Shown: positions 43,127 to 54,895 of the stretch, in pieces
How the letters are laid out: each line of letters opens with the position of its first letter
Position numbering within the stretch: the stretch's first letter is position 1
DNA from: Parasitella parasitica
Lineage: Eukaryota; Mucoromycota; Mucoromycetes; Mucorales; Mucoraceae
Length of the DNA: 64,000 nt
Reading direction: 5' to 3'
Assembly (NCBI GenBank): GCA_025201805.1
Contig: MU619280.1
Coordinates: 79,583 to 143,582 of the forward strand
Position numbers and translations under genes: made by a program
Notes under the pieces: generated by a model
Seen by the model: only the letters and a program-made list of their open reading frames with translations
What the model was told of the DNA's origin: nothing
Database searches by the model: none

Positions 43127-46100
43127 TGCAAACTCTACGATCTATAGTCTTTGTTCACTTCCCTGCTGTATCATATCACAAATAGTATTATATTTTAACT
43201 CACCGTAGAATAGTATTTATTAATTTATATGGCACAGTTTTGTTCGAAATAATGAGATCGTCTATATTGTACTATTATCGTCTCTAAAAGCTTCAGTTCA
43301 AAATGATGTTTCTAAAAAAAAAAACCAACCAATAAGAAAGCTTAGCATAATCCAACAACACCTTGGCACAACCATCTGCTCATCTCGTTAGCTCAGATAG
43401 GAGTTTTGATGTCCAAATGACAAAGTATGATCAAGTATATCCGAATGTTGATGAAAACGTTGCATCAAAAAATCAATAACAAGTCTGCCGAAAAGTGATG
43501 TGCATTCAAATATTTCGAAACAATAAGAAGAAACTTGCCGTAAATTCATGGCTTTCAGCTGTATTCGAACAGTAAAAAAAAGTAGATAGTACATAGAGAT
43601 AGTCGAACATTATAATAATTCACACTTTGTTGTGGTATATCTCATATCTTAATATAAATAGTATAAAAAGCTAAACGCAATTCATTAATAAAATGGATTT
43701 TTTTTTCCTGATTAAAGTACAGCAGTCTAATAAATCATTTATCAGATAAATGCCATTTTATCAACTACTCAACCAACTTTTGTTTATTTCAGGTTTCGGG
43801 ACAACCTTCAGGGCAAGAATGTGGGTTGCGATAAATAAAGCCGGCGTATCCATTATCAAAAGAAAAAGTATACAGTCGGGGACTCGTTATAACAAAAAGA
43901 TTGGTATACAAAATGTGTTTGGTATAGCGCGTCATCCCCTATTCAGAATTTGATACTCTATAAGACAGTGCCTGGAACCTAGAATCTACCAGAAGCTTAT
44001 TATAAAGCTTAACTTTTATTAGTAAAATTATCCTCAACCTCCATTTCACTTTCTATTTTACATATGTTTAGCATTAGAATCACAAAAAAAGGAACTCTTG
44101 AACTAAAACCAAACATTATTATAAGCAATAATGGTACCAGGACTTCTCTGTCACTAGCAATTAGCAACTTATGAATTATTCACAAATAACAAGGGGTCAT
44201 TACAGCAAAACATTGTATTTATGAATTATCCTCTTCTGCTTCCAAGTAGATGAGCCACACCTGTTTTATCATATTACTATGAAAAAAGGTATACTTGTTG
44301 GCATCAAAAATATTTACTTTATAGAGCTGCGTCATGTAGTAGAACTGATATTGACAAATGTCGTTTCCAGAAAGATATTTTTACAGCTTAAAAGCAAGAA
44401 CTTTAGCATTGTATACCATTTTTTGATCAATTTTCATAATCAAAAGTATCCTGAAAACACCAGAAATAGTATCCATTGGAAAAAATCTATATTATATATG
44501 ATTTTAGTGCAATTTGAGCATGATTTTTTTTTCGATGCAAAATGACGGATTTTTTCGATTTTTTCCTTGTATCCACACATCCAAAATCATCGATTATGCA
44601 TTATCCTCAATTTTGACCTCAAAAATGCAACTTTTTACTATATCATATATTAGAGAAAAATGATTGTGAAAGGTCATTCCTTGATCTGAAAGACTGGAAA
44701 TGCGCTCTGATTAAGCAAAATGTTGACTTTTCCCTCTTAATCTGTTTTTTAAATTTTTCGGCTGAATTCCTTCCATAGGCATACGGGGATCATGAAAATA
44801 ACACTATCATGTAGCGTGACCAAATATACAGCTATTATCATAGACTGACAGCCGTCGTATGCATAGTATCAGAGGATGATATCTTGCCTCAAAAGAGTAA
44901 TTTTGTTTTCTAATTGTCCAAATAGAGTTTCTGAAAGAATTTTCCCTTCCTGATTTTGGACGCGTTTAATCTCCGCTATCAAAGAAAATGGTGTCATTTG
45001 AAGAAAACATTAGCTTTGAGAAGCCATAGCTTACCCAATTCTAGAGAAAAATAATTTTGATCTAATTTATTTAAACTGTGTACTTCTTGGCTCTCTGGTT
45101 GTAGTACTTTCATGTCTGCACCTGGCTTGACGATCTCACGCTCCGATTTTGAAAAATACTTTTCCGAAAAAAGTCAAAAAAGGTGTTACTTTCATCTGAT
45201 GTCAACTCGTAAAGTACAAAAACTTGCTCTAAGCTATGCAAATATGTAATCAAATGGTGCCTTATAGTCAAATTCATTACTTGGCGTTACTTGTTCTTGT
45301 GTTAGAGATTGCTAGACATTGTTTTCTTACAGTCTTCGTCTTTTTTCTGAAAATAACACACGGAAGTTCGCGTAGACTATGAAAAACAAAAAAATCAGGT
45401 TCCTAAAATCTACCCTGACTTAACTCAATAAAAATGATAACGTAAAGTTATAAAAATGGAGATTGTCATTAAAGGAGAAAACAGGATGAAATGGTTGGTT
45501 TAAACTTAGATTCAGGGATAAACTGCCATTGTGTAAATGCATAATTTGAAGGATGCGTACAACTTGATGCCTTACCAATATATGTACTTTGATAGTTTGA
45601 TAGTTTGACGGTTTTGCAATCAAGTTAAATACCTTTGCTGTTCTATGGACTTGTTTAAATATTTGAGCCTATTTAGATGTCTAATATTTAACAAATGTAT
45701 CTGAAATAATTTATCAACATTTAAACATTATGGTATTCAAATAATTTTGTATTGTGGCCCGTTGGTGATTGTTCAGTTTCAGGTTTTAAAGTATATGTTG
45801 ATAATGTTGATAAAGAATTTTCATTGTATTAAAAAATAGGATAACAGAAACCCCAATAGTCATTCATTCAAAAATTCTTATTGCTTCTGCAAAATGGCTG
45901 TTTGATCAAAAATGAAATAATTAGGGTGTCGCAATTTCCCATATCCTTATAAAATGTTCGCCATGTCCCTCAGCTTTTATCAGGTAAAAAGTTTGTGTCA
46001 GAAACCCTATTATATGTTATCACAAACACCGAGACATTTATCACCTACTTCTACTTTTTTTCCTTTGCCCTCAAGTAAACAACCAATTAAAGTGGGAATT

Positions 46101-46183
46101 TTAGCGAAAAGAAGAATGAAAATGCAAATATTATGAAGGGTTCCTTTTTTTTTATGAAGGATTTATTTTGATTTTATCGTACT
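43127..46183. other. Gene-poor region, 3.06 kb
   Basis: No intact gene. At 43750-43953 an ORF contains RMWVAINKAGVSII...SGTRYNK, faintly like the DDE core of Tc1/mariner transposases but too short and decayed to call. From about 44500 to 45400 the sequence has an unusual texture, rich in GATTTT/TTTTTC-type words (for example ACGGATTTTTTCGATTTTTTCC and CCGATTTTGAAAAATAC), unlike the surrounding AT-rich DNA; probably a decayed repeat. A 60-codon ORF at 45954-46136 is unconvincing. Confidence 0.4.
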
Positions 46184-47392
46184 CTATTTCTTGTTTTTAG
46201 TGGCAGCAACCTTCTTGGTAATCTTTTTGCTTTCGTTCTTTTTAGCAGAAGGAACGGCAATCTTCTTTTCAGTAACAGCAGGCGCCTTCTTCTTCGTGAC
46301 AGTAGCTTTCTTAGAAGTAGCGGTGGGCTTTTTAGCATCAGTCGTTTTATCGTCATCGTTGATTTCTGCCTTGGGAAGAGCTGTATAGATAGGAAGGAAA
46401 GGAGAATTTTCAGATTCAATTCCAAACATCTCGACTTGATCCAACTTGTGAGCAGTAATCTTGATAATCTCTGGCATAGCGGCTTCGTAGTTTTTTAACA
46501 CATCTTTCTCAGACATGGCAAAGTTGCCAATGAGGATACGACTATGTATGATTGCGAGATTTAGAATACACATATCATATAAACACAAACACGCACTCTC
46601 CCTGCCAATATAGAATTACTTACGATTTAAGGCCATTGTTTAATTTAACGGTAGTAGAATTTATAACGTTTTGAATATTGGTTTTTAATGATCCGTTATG
46701 CTTCATGGTAACAGGCATTCTTTGAGTTGATTGAAGAAGGTTGCATCAATTACGATTCCAAATTTGCTATAATTTGCTTGCTTACCTGCTCTTTGTACGG
46801 AAAGCTTTACCAAGAAGACTAGGAATCAATGGGGCAACTCTGTCATCAGCAACAAACAAATTATAGGATGCTGCAAGCTTTCTCTTGGATTCATAAGATT
46901 TGTATATAGTTTTGAGCGAGTTAAGGTTGATAACCTTAGGGGCACATGTTAGTGTATTTGGGAGATAGTGTAAACATCAACAGTTGTAGTTTACCTTTTT
47001 AATTGGAGAGTTCTTTGCCTTTACTTCAACCTTCTTTTCATCGTCTTTAGTGAAATAGCAAACCTCCAAATCTTCGGAAAAGGGGCTAACAGGCAACTTA
47101 CTATCATTTGATGTATTAGTTGTCGGCTGAAATGATATTCCGTGCTCATATACAAAACTCACATTTGCTTCAGCTTGGCTTGAGCCTTATTCATAATTTT
47201 GTGAGTGTGGATTACAACGTAAACAGCATTATCTTCATCGTCGTTAAGCATGTCATTTTCTGCCTTGTTCTTGTTGAATTTGTACAAGGCAGTGATAGCC
47301 TTCTTGGCCTAGCAATCAATCCGTTTAATGGTAAACATGCTTCACTTTTGACCTCTAAACCTTACCTGTTGGGTGTCTAACTTTTGAGTCAT
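46184..47392 (-). CDS. Ribosomal L1-domain ribosome biogenesis protein (UTP30/CIC1/RSL1D1-like)
   Basis: Nucleolar factor of pre-rRNA processing. Six exons: 47366-47392, 47163-47308, 46995-47100, 46786-46934, 46624-46719, 46184-46541; 293 residues. L1-fold features: AKKAITALYKF near the N-terminus, LPVSPFSEDLEVCYFTKD, INLNSLKTIYKSYESKRKL, YNLFVADDRVAPLIPSLLGKAF, and MKHNGSLKTNIQNVINST. The C-terminus is a Lys/Ala/Thr-rich tail (KKATVTKKKAP..., KKITKKVAATKNKK) typical of nucleolar proteins. The exon 2/3 junction uses the downstream AG at 47101, which restores the conserved KLKQI-KLP. Divergent from GPI7 with 260 bp between starts. Confidence 0.85.
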
Positions 47393-47652
47393 TTAGATAG
47401 TAATTGCTTGAATATGGTATAAAGAAGTTTTTTTGATTTCACATTTCTTTTTTTCTAAATCAAAAAAAATTGACCTTGCCCTTAAGCCACTTGAGAGTCA
47501 CTTGATAGAAGAAGTTGACTGAAAAGACACCGCCTCCAGGCAAAAGGGCACCCTTCAGAGAGAGAGATGATGGACAACTCCGCATAAATGAAGTCTGTAG
47601 ATAACTTTGACCTGAATTTCTTTTAGACAAAATAACGCGCAAACGACTTGAA

Positions 47653-48771
47653 ATGTTTAATATAGGCCGCAAGACGATATACACATGTTTCTTGGCCTCT
47701 ATACAGATTGCAGGCATTGCCTTATTTTGTAAAGGATTCTTCCCATACAAAATTTATTTGCCAGGTTATGCTGGCAAAGGTGATCAATTCAGTTTGCATG
47801 AACACCCCCCAGAACCCGAGTTTGACAGACTTGTTTTTGTGGTCATCGACGCCTTGCGAAAGTAAATGAATATGCTGTAATTGATTCAATCTTACTGACT
47901 CATTATAGTGATTTTTTGATCGGCAAAGACTCTGGATTCGACTTTGTCAATAGCCTAGTAGACCAAGGTTCAGCATTCCCTTTTACAGCCAAAGCAACAG
48001 CACCTACTGTCACGCTACCTCGCATCAAGGCACTAACCACTGGCACAATCCCGAGTTTTTTGGACGCCATCTTGAACATTGCAGAGTCAGACTCATCCTC
48101 TTCTCTGGACAATCATGACAATTGGGTCTATCAGCTCAAAAATCAAAACAAGACAATCCATTTCTTCGGTGACGATACCTGGATAAGGCTCTTTCCCAAA
48201 ATATTTGACAAGACAGATGGAACCACGTCATTTTATGTGTCTGATACAACAGAAGTCGATCTCAATGTTACTCGGCACATCAACACAGATCTCGTAAAGG
48301 ACGATTGGGATGCAGTGATACTTCATTACTTGGGATTAGATCATATCGGCCATTTAGGTGGACCCCAGAGCCCGCTCATGAAGCCCAAGCAAAAGGAAAT
48401 GGACCAAGCAATTGAATCCATGTATGAGATTGTGGCAGAACAGGATGCTAGACGAATTCAGGAACATACAAATGCTAAGGGAACTTTGATTGTTGTATGT
48501 GGAGATCACGGCATGAACGAAAAAGGTAACCATGGTGGATCTTCTATTGGTGAGACATCTGCAGGGCTAGTTTTCATGAGCCCACGATTTGAATCGAGAC
48601 CCTTTAAGCAAAATTATGTTCAGCGTACACTTGAAATTCCAGTAATTGATCAAATTGATATCGTACCAACTTTGGCAACATTGTTTTCTTTTCCCATCCC
48701 CAAGAACAATCTCGGAAAAGTAATTTTAGATCTGTATTCTCCAAAGCAAGGTAAGAGAATTACAACACAAG

Positions 48772-48806
<35 letters not shown>

Positions 48807-50750
48807 CCTTAAATCTAACAGGTGCTGCTATACATAGATTTCAAGCGTATTCTGGACAGTGTTTTGCGCAATGCATCCCAACTAGGGCAGTTGTTATCAA
48901 AGCTTATGCCAGGAATATCGGAATACTTGGAAACACCGTTTGCACATGTTAATGACGCAACTTTTCCTTCTGGGCAATCATATGCAAAGGCAGTTTCTTT
49001 GCATAGAAAATATCTCATCACTAAAGACGATTCTACAGCAAAACAATCCCTGGCATTGTATGACCAAGTATGTTATTGCATGTCTGCACTTAACTGTTTA
49101 GAATTATTAATCACATGATCAATAGTTTGTTGGGTTTGCACAATCTCACCTATCAAATACTGCGAGTGATTATAATATACAGTTTATGCTAACTGGTATT
49201 GCATTGATGTCTTGTGGCGCCATTGGATTCATCTATTTATCGCTGTTGCAACGACAAAAACAACTGCGCCATACGGATGTTTGGGGTTTTTGTCGATATT
49301 TTAGCGTATTTGCGCTGGTGTTGTATGCTACGAGTATGTTTGCCAGTAGTTTTGTCGAGGAAGAACACTATACCTGGTATTATCTATTGCAGACAGTGAC
49401 ATTTCTATGCGCTATCTCAAGGTTCGTATAAAGTCTTCATTGATATTAAAATGTGGGTGCGTGCGTTTGTGTGTGTAACAAGTTTGACGAGTAGCTTCCG
49501 TGTTCCGGCTGTGCATCTTAGCCAGGCACTTCATCCAGTTGGTCTGTGTTTTGCGCAAATGGTTCTCGTACGTATAGCTATTGCATGGAACCACGGCCGT
49601 CTTTCCGACTTCATACTGTCGTATTCAGGAGCACAATGGCACCTAATGGCACTGGTGTTATTCACTACGGTTGTCTCCGGAATCACCACCTTGTACAAGC
49701 TATCACATAGATCAATAGCAATAGATGTCAATTCAACGGCTGCTATCATTCACAATGTTATCAGGGCTGTCATGCTGGTTATCATAGTACTCATCTCTGT
49801 GTTGGTTTTTATTTATAAATTAAGAGCAACGCCTGATTCAATCGATGATGTGATTCCCATGTATGCAGGCTTACAGAATTGGACATTGGTCCAGCCCTTG
49901 GATCAGGTAAAACTTGGAAGGTTAATTTACAATTATGGAGGAGCAGGTTTGTTTGTTTTGGGCGGATTGTTTTACATAACAAAAAGAGCGCTTTTGATGG
50001 ATTTAGCACATGAAGAGGAGCCACATCTGCAAGCGCAAACACAATTGCAAGGCACTGCTCAAATGGGTATGCTGCTTAAATCGGCTCTTCTGGAGCCCCA
50101 TCTGACACAACAGCAATTGACCTTTTGTGTCTCCGCATTTTTATGTAGATAACAAAAGGATCCTGTTACTTGAAATGTTGGTGCATTTGGTTACGCCTCT
50201 CCTAATATTACAAAGTGGAACACAGAATGCAATACTGTTTTTACTTTTCCAGATGCAACTCAAATTACTTCAAAGGTTTCAATTTCATCTGGAAGATAAC
50301 AAACATCCCATACCCACATGGCTGATTGGCGTCTTAATCACATGCTTGGGCCAGGCTTCCTTCTTTTTGACAGGACACGGCAACTCTTTGGCTTCAGTAG
50401 ACCTTAGCAACGCATATGTAGGTATACAAGAATACGATACTCTGCTTATCGGCATATCTACATTCTGTTCCAATTGGTCTGGAAGCATTTGGTGGTCGGT
50501 TGCTGGCTGGGCACTCTTACCGCGAGAAAAGAGATGGTTTTCTTACGTGTTGACACAGACGATAATGTTCAGCGTTGCTATAACAACGCTCTCTATATCA
50601 GTCACTGTATTGCGAGAGCATTTGTTCATTTGGACAGTATTCTCTCCTAAATATCTGTATCAAGTTGCCTGGAATTTCTTGTTACATTGGATTGTGCAAG
50701 TTTTGATTGGTAGCATCATTACACAAGCATTTTTTTCATGTGCAGGATGA
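47653..50750 (+). CDS. GPI7: GPI ethanolamine-phosphate transferase 2
   Basis: Adds ethanolamine phosphate to the second mannose of GPI anchors in the ER. Six exons: 47653-47861, 47909-48750, 48838-49067, 49126-49421, 49483-50066, 50149-50750; about 920 residues. After an N-terminal membrane segment, the alkaline-phosphatase-like catalytic domain shows FVVIDALRNDF, the nucleophile stretch APTVTLPRIKALTTG, LGLDHIGHLGG, VVCGDHGMNEKGNHGG; TLPRIKALTTG with IPSFLDAILN is characteristic of Gpi7/PIG-G. The C-terminal half is multi-pass membrane. The start of exon 5 is uncertain (49483 or 49495) and its donor is weak (GTTCGT). Intron 2 contains a 33-nt poly-T run (48774-48806). Confidence 0.9.
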
Positions 50751-51252
50751 AGCCGGAATAAGCTCATGCATTTGTAAGCAGATTGCGTTGAGAAGCTTTT
50801 TTTTATATATTTGTAGACAGGGCTTTCTCGATTGACAAATAAAGATTCCTGGATGATCGATTGACGTAAAAAATTTTATCAAAGAAATGAAGAGCAAAAG
50901 CTTTCAGCCAAGGCATAGAATCTAACTAAAATTTGCTTCATAAACATCAAATGGACAGCATTACAAGTTTACAAAATAGTCAAATAGAATGATTTATTTC
51001 TTCTAGAAAAAAAGAGGAAAAAATAAAAAGTATGAAGATGGTGTGAATGAACAAGTAAAGGAATTGATTTCCTTCAAACATATATGAAAAGTGTATACAG
51101 TATCTGATGCTATATATATATGAGAAAAAAAAAAGATGATGATTGACAAAGATATATACCAACTAATAGAGAGGGAAGCATAAATCATATAGGACATGTA
51201 TAAAATAAACTAAAACAACGATTTGTGGAAAGCATATTTTAAGTGGCACAAA
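50751..51252. other. Intergenic, 502 bp, convergent 3' ends
   Basis: Between the stops of GPI7 and the C2H2 gene; AT-rich with AATAAA-like signals near 50838 and 51205. No gene. Confidence 0.5.
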
Positions 51253-52101
51253 TTACTTGAAATAGCCATTGTGTGTTTTTTGTTGATGGTTGCGATGTCG
51301 ACCTTGTTGAACTTTATTGGGGCCTTCCCGACAGTTAAATTCCGTGCGAAAATGGCGAACCCGAGCATCTGAACGAGCAAAGCTCTTTTTACAGCATGGA
51401 CAAGAGTATGGCTTGCTGCCCGTGTGAATCCTTTTGTGTCTTGCGGCATCATATTTCCGGGCAAAGGAGCGATTGCAAAAGTTGCAAGGAAACGTTTTTT
51501 GGCGAGTTGCCTTGTCAACCTTTGGCGAATTTAGATATTCTTCTGGTTGTGGTTGTGATTGCGGTTGCGATCCTGGCCTTTGATCTTCTACTACAGCCAT
51601 CTCTCTGAGAGGTGAAAAAGACAGCGAGGATACAGAGAACATGGATTCTGGCGAACTGGGAAATTGTTGGTTATATTGGCTGTCAAAAAATGGCTCTTGC
51701 TGTGCCTGCAGCTGCTGGGCAAAGTAATAGGATTCATCAAACTCCATTTTAACGGCAGGCCCACCAGGCACCGTAGAGCAGATTGCGGGAGCAGATACAG
51801 GCAAGAAAAAGTAACCCAGCGTCTCATCATCTTCAATTGGATACGAAGAGGGAAGGCATTTGTCATAGACAACAGTACCGGTAGGTGTGAAAATATCACT
51901 TGACAATGATTGACTTAAATAGTCAAAATCTTCAATGGAGCTACTGCTGCTACTGCAAGTACTGCTTGAAATGCTGCAGCTGGTGTAAACATCTGGTAAT
52001 GGCTTTTGCTGGCCATTGTTTCCAAGAAAAATAGAAGCGTTTAAGAGATAGTTTTCCATAGAATAGTATTGATTACTATTTTGATCATATATTGTTGTCA
52101 T
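51253..52101 (-). CDS. C2H2 zinc-finger transcription factor
   Basis: Single exon, 282 residues from the ATG at 52101 (an in-frame ATG at 52197 is preceded by less plausible hydrophobic sequence). The N-terminal 200 residues are Ser/Gln/Pro-rich, disordered, likely activation regions. Two tandem fingers lie near the C-terminus: FPCNFCNRSFARKYDAARHKRIH, linked by TGSKPYS to CPCCKKSFARSDARVRHFRTEFNC. The second finger ends His-x6-Cys, so it is C2HC rather than C2H2. Nuclear DNA-binding regulator; target unknown. Followed by a basic tail. Confidence 0.85.
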   Translation of the reverse strand: MTTIYDQNSNQYYSMENYLLNASIFLGNNGQQKPLPDVYTSCSISSSTCSSSSSSIEDFDYLSQSLSSDIFTPTGTVVYDKCLPSSYPIEDDETLGYFFLPVSAPAICSTVPGGPAVKMEFDESYYFAQQLQAQQEPFFDSQYNQQFPSSPESMFSVSSLSFSPLREMAVVEDQRPGSQPQSQPQPEEYLNSPKVDKATRQKTFPCNFCNRSFARKYDAARHKRIHTGSKPYSCPCCKKSFARSDARVRHFRTEFNCREGPNKVQQGRHRNHQQKTHNGYFK

Positions 52102-54434
52102 TTTTGAAAAAAGAATTAGATTAGGGAAAAGCGAATGGAGGAAACAAAAGAAAGAGAGTACTAAATCGATGGAAATTGGCTTTTTTTTATTACTCAACTC
52201 TATTTTTATATCAAAAAGAAATCAGGGAGATATTGTTGTGTCGTGTTGTGTTGTGTATGTAGATAAAAAATCAGATATTTACAAACTGGAAATATAACAA
52301 TATACACCTTGGCTGCATATGACTATTCAAGATTCGGATGTTCTTTACAAGTGTAACCATTATTATTACAAGAAAACAAATTAAATCACATGATCATATC
52401 TATTAGTCCCCCATCCCTATCAAAAATGTAAATGGTTGATACATTTATTGAGGATTATAGTCTCTTCATGTAACATGTAAATATAAACAAATGGCAAATA
52501 TGTTACCAATGATAAAATAAAATATCTAGGAGATGAACATCCAATCAGAGGTGGTAAACTATATACTAAAACGTATATGCTTAACCGAGAATTTTGTGTT
52601 TTACCCATAACCGATTTGAAATGTGATATGATTATCTTTGGCATCATTTTTATTGATATGTCTTTTGGCTTGTATCATGATACATGATGATAAGCCGATC
52701 CTATGCCCGTTTTGAAATAGCGCGCATTTGTTCTTTTAATTATGATGCACTAGTGATGAGATGGCATAGAGCGATATGCTCCTCCTTTCTTGTATTATGC
52801 AGATAATCAAAATTCACAGACTAATGCAAGCTCCAAATATTCGGGTGTTCATAATGATGGTGTTATAAAAAAAATGAAGCTTAACTCTATTTGACTTATT
52901 GTCATAGCCGCCTCTATATATATATAAATATGAACACACACTCAAAACCATAGAAAATTCGTAATAAAAAAAGGGAGAGAGGAGGCGCAACACATATAAA
53001 CAAAAGGCCCAATTCGACCCATTCCCGTCTATGCCAGAAGCTTCAAGTACAATCGTGAAGGGAGGAAACTTTAAATAGGAAATTAAAAACCAAGTTACGG
53101 TATTTGGTCACAAGGGTCACATGCAAATATAAAGAAAAAAAAGGCTACCCCAATCCCGAATATATGGGTAGGGTTTAGCGATTTCTCTTTTTGTTTTACT
53201 TTACGTGTCCCTCATCATTGTTATTTTATTTTATTTTACATTATTTTTTGGCACAAACCAATGGATCTGAAGCCATCCCTGTTTTTAAATATCTTGGATC
53301 AAAGAAGTATTTCATCGTCAGCTGTCAAAATCAGTTACTATCTTTCACACTTTGAAGATGCACAAAAATGGTAATGTTTATCTTAGCTATTCTAATACCA
53401 TCAGTCTGGATGTTCCAGAGAACAAAAAAGATCCACTATAGTATTTCCTTTTTTGTCAGAAGAAAAGAGGAGGGAAGAAAAGACTAGACGAGATTCTTTG
53501 TAATGTGTGTGTTGATCTGTGTGAAAGACGAAAACCTGTTATCAGGAGGGGAGATATAATTACAAAAAATATCATAAATCACACCATTTTCATAGAGATC
53601 CAACTTGTTAACGAATCCAATTAAAATGAACCCACTGCAAGAAATTTTTTTGGTTTCTTTGAATTTGCATTTGACACTGAAAGCAATTACAAGGATTTAT
53701 TGGTAGTCCCAAATCTGGCATCTGCTGATCAATTTTCAGCATTTTGATGTAAGGTATCAAGTAATCCTGCATCAGGGCTGTGAAACTTAATTAGCCATTT
53801 AGTCAACTTTCCCATGGTGAAAAGGAAATATGAGTAGAGCTGCATCGGATGTCCCTAACTGGGGTTGCATCAATTTGATATTATTCTATGGTATATGCTT
53901 TTAACACAAGTTTCACTATTTTTATACAAACCCGACATCTTATTAAATGCTAGTATTTTGGTATAGACGCCCTTCTTATTTTGTATTTCTTTTATTGCTG
54001 TTTCATCATTTTCCATAACTTCCTATTTGCATACAGATATTCCTTCAACTCGAATCACATAGCAATTAACAAAAGCTTGATGAAAAAAAAAACACGCGTT
54101 CCTGAATCTCTTATCATCTGTTTTTTTTCGATCTCTTTCGATCTTAGAGTTTTATTTACACAAAACATGTAAAGGCATCAGAAAAGTAAACAATTACAGA
54201 CATGAGAAAGACATGTTGTATGCCGAGCAATTACTATAATAATTTATCGATTCATGCACAAAAATCAAATATTTAGTGATAGAGCATTTGCTGCTTTTGG
54301 ACCCTTCCTATGATGTCTGGACGATCAATTAAAAGTACAACTTTAATATTCATACAATAACTAATGTCTATGCTATTGCGTTTTTTATTTTTCAGTATAC
54401 ATGAATGATCCAAGTAAGCTACAAAAAATATTCA
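52102..54434. other. Intergenic, 2.3 kb
   Basis: Long upstream region of the C2H2 gene. A telobox-like TAGGGTTTAG lies at 53170-53179 about 80 bp before a small two-exon candidate (listed separately). Otherwise no gene or repeat recognised. Confidence 0.4.
53261..53441 (+). CDS. Candidate 48-residue two-exon ORF
   Basis: ATG at 53261; exon 53261-53370, a 34-nt intron (GTAATG...CAG with a CTAATAC branch-like site), exon 53405-53441. The product begins MDLKPSLFLNILDQRS and matches nothing I know. The telobox-like motif and pyrimidine-rich leader upstream look promoter-like, but the coding part is short and the intron very small. Confidence 0.25.
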
Positions 54435-54800
54435 TTATGGCACTGTTTCCTCCTGACTTAATACAAGAACAAGAGAAGGGTCGTATTCCAGTAAAGCAGC
54501 AACTAATTTTGCATCATCCTCATCCAAGCCTAAAAGTATTGTCGGGTCGTACTGACTGGAAATAGCTTCAGTGTTACAGGACGAACTCTCGTATAAAGTT
54601 GGTGTTGCAACATCGTTAGATGATGTTTCGACAAATTTGATCTTCTTTGCTGGTCGATCCTTACATTTAGATAATCTCTCCAATCTAATTTTCTTGCTCT
54701 TTCTTTTAAGTAACGGAAGTTCCCTAACGCTGCTTGTGGGAGGCTGATGATATGGAATAATTTGAAGGGAAGTAGTGCCTTTATCTTGCTGTAATGTCAT
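54435..54800 (-). CDS. Unknown small basic/acidic protein, 121 residues
   Basis: Not recognised. Single exon from the ATG at 54800. The centre is strongly basic (LLKRKSKKIRLERLSK, RPAKKIKF), a probable nuclear localisation signal; the C-terminus is acidic and leucine-rich (LLGLDEDDAKLVAALLEYDP), like a short activation or protein-binding helix. It may be a terminal exon of a longer gene. Confidence 0.5.
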   Translation of the reverse strand: MTLQQDKGTTSLQIIPYHQPPTSSVRELPLLKRKSKKIRLERLSKCKDRPAKKIKFVETSSNDVATPTLYESSSCNTEAISSQYDPTILLGLDEDDAKLVAALLEYDPSLVLVLSQEETVP

Positions 54801-54852
54801 TTCAAAAAGATTGCTAAATGCCAATGCTCATAAAAAAAGCGTTTATTATACT

Positions 54853-54859
<7 letters not shown>

Positions 54860-54892
<33 letters not shown>
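54860..54892. repeat. (AT)n microsatellite
   Basis: About 16 AT units between two minus-strand genes, just after the UNC-50 stop. Confidence 0.9.

Positions 54893-54895
<3 letters not shown>

Noticed and set aside
44279..44545. 88-codon AT-rich ORF
   Set aside because: Composition typical of random AT-rich DNA (Ile/Lys/Phe/Asn) with no conserved motif.
45954..46136. 60-codon ORF beginning MFAMSLSFYQ, ending in a basic tail; considered as a mitochondrial ribosomal protein
   Set aside because: The basic C-terminus does not match any small mitochondrial ribosomal protein I know, and a splice-based alternative gives only about 30 residues.
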